Part shown: positions 13,701 through 22,700 of the stretch, piece after piece
How positions within the stretch are numbered: the stretch's first letter is position 1
Layout of the letters: the number at the start of each line of letters is the position of its first letter
Source: Sarcocystis neurona
Taxonomy: Eukaryota; Apicomplexa; Conoidasida; Eucoccidiorida; Sarcocystidae
Assembly (NCBI GenBank): GCA_000727475.1
Contig: KL647309.1
Span: 1,805,820-1,869,819 of the forward strand
Length of the DNA stretch: 64,000 bases
Direction of reading: 5' to 3'
Translations under genes and position numbers: made by a program
Notes under the pieces: generated by a model
Seen by the model: only the letters and a program-made list of their open reading frames with translations
Database searches by the model: none
What the model was told of the DNA's origin: nothing

Positions 13701-16700
13701 GTGTGTGGGGAGTGCAGCGCCAATAAAAAAGGAGAGGAAGAGCGTTGAAGAGAGGGCGGCACCTCCGCATGCAGAAGTCGCCCACGCGCGCAGAAACGAC
13801 AAACGCACCGCCGCGACAGAGCGACAAACGGCGGAGGCCAAGGGAAGACGGAGGAAAGCGAAAGACGAAGGAAAGGGAAGGGAAGACGAAAAGAAGGGAG
13901 AAGGGGATGAAGAGAAGAAAAAAAAGTGAGAAGGGGACGTCCCCCCGAGAGAAACAGAGGAAGAGAGAGACACACACATATATATACGTTTATGTGTATA
14001 TATGCATGCATAGACATGTGTAAATGCATGTATACATATATATATATATATATATATATGTATGATAGATATATATGGAGTATATGGAGATATACGTGGG
14101 TAACACCCGTCCACTGAAAAGAGACGGGGAGGGACAGTGAGAGACAGGGAGACACATATACGTGTGTGTATATGTAGCGGTTTGTATGTGTGTGTCTATA
14201 CATATATATATAGGGACATGTGTAGTAGATATGGAGACATTCACATATTGACAGATGACGAATTTATGAGGAGAATGGCAGGCATGGAGGCATCGATAGA
14301 GGACAGAAAGAAATCTCTCCCCGGCGACAAATCTACACATGTACACGGACATACATGTAGACTGAGAAATAGATAGTGGTACCGAATATAGGGGCACACC
14401 CTTTCATATATATATATATATATGCGAGGGACGGCTACATCGATAATATACGCCAGAGAGATACGTCATTTCCACTAGCTTTACATACATATGTATATAT
14501 GTATGTAGATACATTTACTTACACGTACACACATATATATATGTACTCACACAGAGAGCAAGAAGGAAAGGCGGGGTATTACAGAAGGAGTGACAATTCG
14601 GTGAGCTGCGGAAAATGAAGAGAAATGCAGGAACAGAGCCTGGAAAAGGAGAGACAAACACAAATATACAGAGAAACGAAGACAAAGACACATAGATATA
14701 TATATGGAGACACAGGGAGATATGGAGGACGCGGGGACAGAGAGAAGATGCAGAGTTTCTCTCGAGGAGACAAAAAGGAAGAAAATAACGCCTCACTCGA
14801 ATGAGGTCGTCGTCTTGAGTAGAGACCCAGTAATAGTCAAAATTTGATGAAAGATTCTGCAGAGTTGCCGGAAGCTTCGTGCTGATACGGTCTGCTTGTT
14901 TGTAATACGTCCGTAGCTCTCCCCTCCACTCCAAGTCCTTCACTTTCACGCGTGCTGCACCAACGCCAACAGCAGCAGCAACAGCAGCAGGACTGGGGAA
15001 ACAGCAGCTGCAGAAGTGGAGAACGAGCAGCAGCACGAGGGGGGAACGAGCAGCAGCAGAAGTGGAGAACGAGCAGCAGCAGGAGCGGGGAACGAGCAGC
15101 AGCAGAAATAGAAAGAAAGCACCAGCAAGAGTAGAAAAAGAGCGGCAGCAAGATTAGCAAAAGAGCACCGGCAGGAGTAGGAAAAGAGCGGCGGCGTGCT
15201 GGCAGTGACTGCAGGAAGAGCGCAGTACAACTCGTCGCAGAAGAAGAAGCTGGAGTGCCGCATGCAGGGATGCCGCTATAACAACAGCAGCAGCAACGGC
15301 TGAGACGTTGCAGCTGCTGCAGCAGCAGCGCCACCGCCATAAAGGGCAACGGCATCAGCAACAGAGCACAGGAAGGTAGGGAAGATCCACGCCGGCAGCA
15401 GTCGAAGTGTACGCGAAGCAGCAGCACTAGAAGCAGCAACAGCAGCAGCTGCAGCAATGGAACTACGCAGCAACAGCAGCGCGCAGGACGCCCTGAGCAG
15501 CGCCCAAGAAGAGAGCAGCAGCAGAACGGAGACCGCAGCCACACCGCGAACAAAAGATAATCAGCAGCAGGATGACAGCAGCAGCAGCAGGATGACAGCA
15601 GCAGCAGCAGGATGACAGCTGCAGCAGCAGGACGACGGCAGAACGTCTCACTGCTGCAACAGAGACACTTCTTCACCTTTCCTTTTTTTCAAGAACCAGG
15701 CGTGCATGCAACACGGCTGAAGGCCACGTGTCAGAGGTTTTGCTGCTGCTGACACTAAAAGGAGAGTCTCACGCCATGGCGCAGCGACTACACACAGAGA
15801 TAAACACACAGCCGCGCGCACCTTCTCCACGAGACTGCATACATATACGTATATATACATGTATCTACACACACACAAACATAAACGCATGTCATATATA
15901 CACATACCCACATATCTATCTAAATATATATGTATACATATGTAGATAATCACATATATATATGCGCGAATAGTGTATACATGCACCCACACAAATGTAT
16001 ATATATATATACATATATGGGTAAAGGGAGACACAGGAGACACACATCCATAGAATGATAAACATATCATGTAGACACGCCGATCTCCGTAGGGCACGGG
16101 GATGTGTGCGGTGTCTAGACACGCAGGTGGACGAGGTGTGTGAGCCGGCATGGAAAAGAAATGGGTGGGCACTGCAAAACGAGAGAAAACCCGAATTTCA
16201 TTTTGTCGCATGCAGCGCGGTTCCCCACAAATTCGAAGACAGCGACGCCCGGCCAGCCGCGCAGCAGCACAAGACGCGCGTCTCCGTCTCCCCACACGGG
16301 GCAGGCACAACGCGCGTGCGCTGGCGCGGGGTGTACAGACACCGCAACAGCACGCGTGGCAGACAAGCTCGTTTTGACTCCGGCAATGATGCCGGTGGAC
16401 GAGAAAAGGAAGCCGCGCGGGGCAGCAAAAACGTGGAAGGGGACGAGACAGGAGGAGAAGAAGAGACAGAAGCAGATCACAACGTGAAGGACGAAGAGGA
16501 GAGGAAGAAGAGGAAAAGACAGAGAGAAGAGACGAGACAGGAGACGAGACAGGAGACGAGAGAAGAACAAGGAGAAGGGAAATGCAGCCGGCGAAGATAC
16601 GGAGGAGACACGAAACGATGAACAGGGAAGGTAGCGAAGAAGGAAACGAACACAAAAGCAGCAGCAGCACATCGTCTACGGGAAAAGGAAGAAGAGACAT

Positions 16701-19700
16701 GGAGAACGAACAAAGAAGAAAAGAGAGGAGCATTTCTTGAATGCGACACGACAGGAGCTCACTGCTTTCGATCGCATGCTTGTGGAGCTGCGACAACGGC
16801 AGCTCTGCTTCAACGGTCCACTCATTTGTGGGTTGAATGGACCACTCGCTGAACGCCCGGTGTCTCGCGTGGATCCGCGCAAATCTCGCCTGCAGGAGGA
16901 AGAAGAAGAAACGAAAGCGCGGGAGGCTCTCCACGTGGAACAGGAGGACCGATTTTTTGAGCAGCAGCAACAGCAGCAGCAGCAGCAAAGCAGCAGGAGC
17001 ACACACAAAAAGGAAGGGCACGGGGCTACAGAAGACCCTGCAGGGAGGAAAAGGAAAAGGAGGAGGAAGGGGGAAGGTTAACGGAAAGTGGGGAGGAGAA
17101 GAAGAGGATCGACACGCGGAAAAGGGAGAGGGAAGGAAGAACCGGCGGAGGAACAGGAAACGACGACGACAAAGGCGGAAGTGGTAAACAGGAGAAGAGA
17201 CAGCACGGGAATGACAGAGACGAACAAGGCAAAGAAGACCATGGAGAGGAGAAGAAGAGGCGGAGAGGGCTAAAAGAAGAGAAGAAAGCAGGCCGACAAC
17301 GCGCACGGAAGACAGGCAGAAAGAAGAGCAGCAGCAGCAGCCAGAACAGGCGCTGCAGCAACAGCAGCAGGGACGCAAAAAGGCAGCAGGTGGGACAGAG
17401 ACACGGAGAGGGAGAGATATATACGTAGATAAGAAGATAGTACTAGACCACGTGTGGGCGTGGAAGCACCTGGAGCAGCAGCACTAAGACGCACAACAGC
17501 AGCAGCAAGGACACAGCAGCCGCAGCAGCAGCAGGGATCACGAGGGCACGGGCGACAGCAGCTGCAGCAGCAGCAACACGCTCCGAAGACCAGCAGCAGC
17601 ATCTCTGCAGCAACTCTCGAAGCAGACGACAAGCACGACGTCGCTCGCCGCAGCTGCGTTCACCGAAGAAGAAGCAGCAGCTGCAACAGTAGCAGCAACG
17701 GCAGCAGGAAGGAACGCAGCAGCAAGAGTAGCGGCAACAGCAGCAGCAACGGCAGCAGGAGGAGGGAAAGTGGAGCAGCGGCAGGAGGAGGGTGGTGGCA
17801 GAAAAAGGGGGGAACAGCAGCTGCGTGGAAGAGACGGGTCGCTTGTTCTGTCTCTACCTGCTGCTGCTGCTGCTGCTTTTTCTGCTCGCTCTTCCCCTTC
17901 TTCCCGAGACGCAGCTCCTCCTCCTCTTTGTTCTTCTCGTTAAACGCAGCAGTCGTCTGCTTGACAGGAGCCCGGCGTCGGTGCAGCCAGCCGCCTGAGG
18001 GGAGAGAAAATAAATTCACTCCTACGCAAACACATCTTCGCAGATATAAAACTTCGACTGTCCCTCCGTCTCGAGCAGAAGTCAACAGATCTTGCATAAC
18101 AACCATCCCACGCAAACGCAGCCGCATCCGTATATCTTGTGTGCCAGCACATATACACATACATATATGGGTGATCGTATCTATGTATTCTTCTGTGCCT
18201 CCCTTATAATGGTATATATATATATTGATGATCGTATCTATATGTACCTGTTTGCTCTCCTTACGTAGATGTATTGATATACATATACATACATGTTGGC
18301 TCCCTTTATACAGGTATATATATATATATATACTTGTGTGCTGCCCTTACATAGATATATTGACACATGTACATAAACATATATTTATACTGGTGACCGT
18401 ATCTATATATGTAGTTGTGTACCTCCCTTATATATGTATATATGTATACGTAGGCATACGCGTACAAGGTAACGCGTGCATATAAATTGTCGCAGGCAGA
18501 AACACCCCTGTACATCTAACGTGTGTGCGTATATATATATATATATNNNNNNNNNNNNNNNNNNNNNNNNNNNNNNNNNNNNNNNNNNNNNNNNNNNNNN
18601 NNNNNNNNNNNNNNNNNNNNNNNNNNNNNNNNNNNNNNNNNNNNNNNNNNNNNNNNNNNNNNNNNNNNNNNNNNNNNNNNNNNNNNNNNNNNNNNNNNNN
18701 NNNNNNNNNNNNNNNNNNNNNNNNNNNNNNNNNNNNNNNNNNNNNNNNNNNNNNNNNNNNNNNNNNNNNNNNNNNNNNNNNNNNNNNNNNNNNNNNNNNN
18801 NNNNNNNNNNNNNNNNNNNNNNNNNNNNNNNNNNNNNNNNNNNNNNNNNNNNNNNNNNNNNNNNNNNNNNNNNNNNNNNNNNNNNNNNNNNNNNNNNNNN
18901 NNNNNNNNNNNNNNNNNNNNNNNNNNNNNNNNNNNNNNNNNNNNNNNNNNNNNNNNNNNNNNNNNNNNNNNNNNNNNNNNNNNNNNNNNNNNNNNNNNNN
19001 NNNNNNNNNNNNNNNNNNNNNNNNNNNNNNNNNNNNNNNNNNNNNNNNNNNNNNNNNNNNNNNNNNNNNNNNNNNNNNNNNNNNNNNNNNNNNNNNNNNN
19101 NNNNNNNNNNNNNNNNNNNNNNNNNNNNNNNNNNNNNNNNNNNNNNNNNNNNNNNNNNNNNNNNNNNNNNNNNNNNNNNNNNNNNNNNNNNNNNNNNNNN
19201 NNNNNNNNNNNNNNNNNNNNNNNNNNNNNNNNNNNNNNNNNNNNNNNNNNNNNNNNNNNNNNNNNNNNNNNNNNNNNNNNNNNNNNNNNNNNNNNTATAT
19301 ATATATATATTCGTAGTGAGAGCGAGAGATAGACGACCGTGTCCATACCCTTATGTGCCTCCCTAACATATACATATATATGTACATATATATACATATG
19401 TAAGCATATACGTGTATACATACGATGATATGCATATACATACGTATCTATATAAATGCAACATATATATACATATATATCTACAAGTCAAGCATATATG
19501 CGTATATGTGGTGGTATGCGTATTTACGTACGTCCGTATATAGACGTCGACGACTGTGAGATGGCGCGACGGAAAATCATGCGCTCTTCACCACAGGCAC
19601 AAATCTTCCCATATATATATATATACGTATGGATAGAAAGAGACGTATATATACATATATGTTTATACGTTCACACACATATATTCATGTGTGTATGAAC

Positions 19701-22700
19701 GTATGCATGTATACACATATATGTCAGACGCATTCACCAATATATATGTATATGTCGCGTACATACACGTAGATACATGTATGTATATATATGTACAGGT
19801 GTCTAAGTGACAAATCTCCGAGCACTGGTGAACAGGAGGGGCACCGTGAAGAAGTTTTTGCGCAGCGATTACCTCCGCCTGCTCGTTTGAGAAGTGGGCG
19901 ACTATCAACCGTTTGAAACTGCTGCTCCTCGTCAAGAAACGCCAGCGGCAGGCCGCGCATGTCACGCGCTTCCCGCTGTCTCTACACACCACAAGTCGAC
20001 AGCAGCAGCCGCACAGCAACAGCAGATGCAGCAGCAACTACAGCAGCGGCACGGTCCGCCCGACAGGCGTCTTACCCTCCACAGAAGACAGCAGCCGCAG
20101 CAGCAGCAGGTAAGGCACTGGCAAACGGCCGCAGCAGCAGTCGCAAGAGCAGCAGCAAGTGGCATCTCTCTCAAAAGAATCAACAGCGACAGCAGCAGCG
20201 CGCCGGCCGCAGCGTGTGCTGCAGCAGCAACAAAACCGCAGCAGAAGCATGTGCAGCTGAAAGATGCAATACTCGCACATCGCGGTCCGTCCGTAGCGAC
20301 AGCAGCAACGCAACGCCCCCACCCAGCACGTGCCGTGCACCGTTCTTAGCGGCTGAAGGAGCAACAGCAGCAGAACTGCGTCCAGATGCAAACGCACCAA
20401 GCACTGCAACACCAGCTGCAACAGCAGCAATGCGGACTGTTCCGCGGGCGGCGCGTGAATACGCCCTCGCGACGAAGCAGCAGCAGCTCCACCAATGCAA
20501 CAGCAGCAGCAGCAGCACTTGAGGCAGCTGCAACAGCAGCACCTGCGGCAGCAGCATCAGCAGCCTTTGAAGCAGCACCCACACCTACACAGCACTGCAG
20601 CAGGGCAGCACGGGCGCGGCCACCACATAATATGACGCAGCAGCAGAGGCCGTCAGCAGCAACAGCGAAAACCGAAAACCGTGCCACGTGAGCACCAGTC
20701 CACGAAGGACACGCATGGGAGGCAGCAGCAGCAGGAGCCGCAGCGGCGCGTATTCGTCTCTGGGCTCAGCCGTCGTCCCCGTGGCAGCAAAAACTATCAA
20801 CAGACGACGCTCTTCCCCCGTGGAAACTTCCCCCGTGCCGGTACTCCCGCATCTAAGTTCTCCTTCCTTAACATGCGAGAACACAGCTACAGCAGTTTCC
20901 TTGCAAAACATGTGTGGGGTCTATATCTTCTCCCCTCACAAGCATGAACTGCGTGTGACGCCTATTCGTTTTCTTGAGAGACGCGCACACCAAGACGGCA
21001 GCAGAAAACCACCCCACACACACAACTACGCACAGACAGAACGAGGCAAGCAAACTGGCGTCCAAGACAGCGAGACAGAGACGCGGCAGGTGGCTTTCAA
21101 TAATGTGAAGGCTGCCTTACGTATGTGAACACCACTCTCCGCACGTTGCGGTGGCAAGACCCCAAGACACCAGCGAGACGGGGGGGGCTCACGGGAACAG
21201 AGAAGGGGAGACGGGGAGACGGAGACACCGGATGACGGGGAGACGGGAAGAAAGGCAGAGAAGAGGAGAAACTCAACGATATCCACAAAAACAGAGAGAC
21301 CGAGAGCGAGAGAAAAATACGGAGAGGAAGATAGAGGGGACGATTGACAGAGAGATGGCGATAGACACATATGGCGAGAAAGGAAGATAGTGGAAGACAG
21401 GACGACAGCAAGACAGGGAGCCGCGCGGATAAACGAGGGAGAGCTGTTGAGAGCGAGGCAGACACACACCCGCGTTATACGACGCTGTCGACGCAGCAGC
21501 GGGAATATTTGGCTTGCATGTGACGCATCAGCAAGCGCATGCAAGTGTCTGGAAAATACTACGGAGACACCTATCTGGCTGTCGCCTGCTGCCGTCGCTG
21601 CTGAGCAGCAGCACATCCTCCTCTCCCCTCTTGAAACAGATAAGTGTACCTATCTCTATCTCAGTGAAAAAGAAACGTCGCCAGTTCGCAGCGCCCCACC
21701 AAAGAGTTCGTATCTCCCGCGCAACTGCCAGCATGACGTGGAAGACAGAGAAATGGGGTGTACGTACACTGCGACTCGCTCAAGTACTCCTCACAACTGG
21801 CAGCTGCTCCAGCACCAAAACAGCGTGACGTCACAACTGCGGAACATATACAGACATATATACGTATATGTATTGATGTTGCAAGGGCTGCTACCGCGCA
21901 GTGTGGTACGGATTCAACACACACATATATGTGTATATATATGTGCGCACGTAGATTCCTTAAGAAGAAATGGCATAGTTATAGTTGCATGCACCTCCAG
22001 ATTTCCCACATATGCCTCCTGAAATTACATATATGCAGGGGAATTATCTATCTGTCTACCTCTACATATATGTATACGTCTGGTAAGACTCTACATACAT
22101 GTGTGCCTGCTAATTTACTAAATATATATGTCAGTTGAGACACTCTACATATACGTATATACACACGTCAAAATTCTCTCTCTCTCCATATATTTATATA
22201 TATACGTGTAGATAGATCCCTGCTGAGAGTTCCTGTATCATACGTATGTCTGCTAAAGCTCCCTATATATATATATATATGTATTCCTGTGCAGATTTTT
22301 CTTTGTCTATTTCGGGAAGGATATATCACAGAATTGGCCGTCGCTCCCGTCGTCACTACTAAGCAGCGGTGAACAACCCTCTCTCTCTGCCTGCATACAC
22401 GCTATGCGGAATACTAATATATGCACATATATATATATATGTGCAACATGTATATGTGCGTGTATATATATATATATAGTTCGCCTGCACATCCATACGT
22501 CCAGACAGGTACCTGCTTCGCCCCACATATACATACGTATGTATATATATATAAAGATATGCAACACTTATATGTGCATACATATATATATATTATTCGC
22601 CTGCACATCCATACGTCCAGACAGCTACCTGCTTGCCCTTCACTACAGGCGCGCGCGTAACAACAGCACAAGTATGTGGAACATAAACGGGAGAGCAAGT

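Noticed and set aside
15648..17378. 576-codon minus-strand frame
   Set aside because: It contains the real eIF3d exon 4 (16763-16889), but the rest is intron read-through of CAG and purine repeats; conserved sequence stops exactly at the splice sites.
18428..19441. Frames of 260-340 codons across N runs (also 49129-50211)
   Set aside because: They are open only because N was translated as unknown residues.
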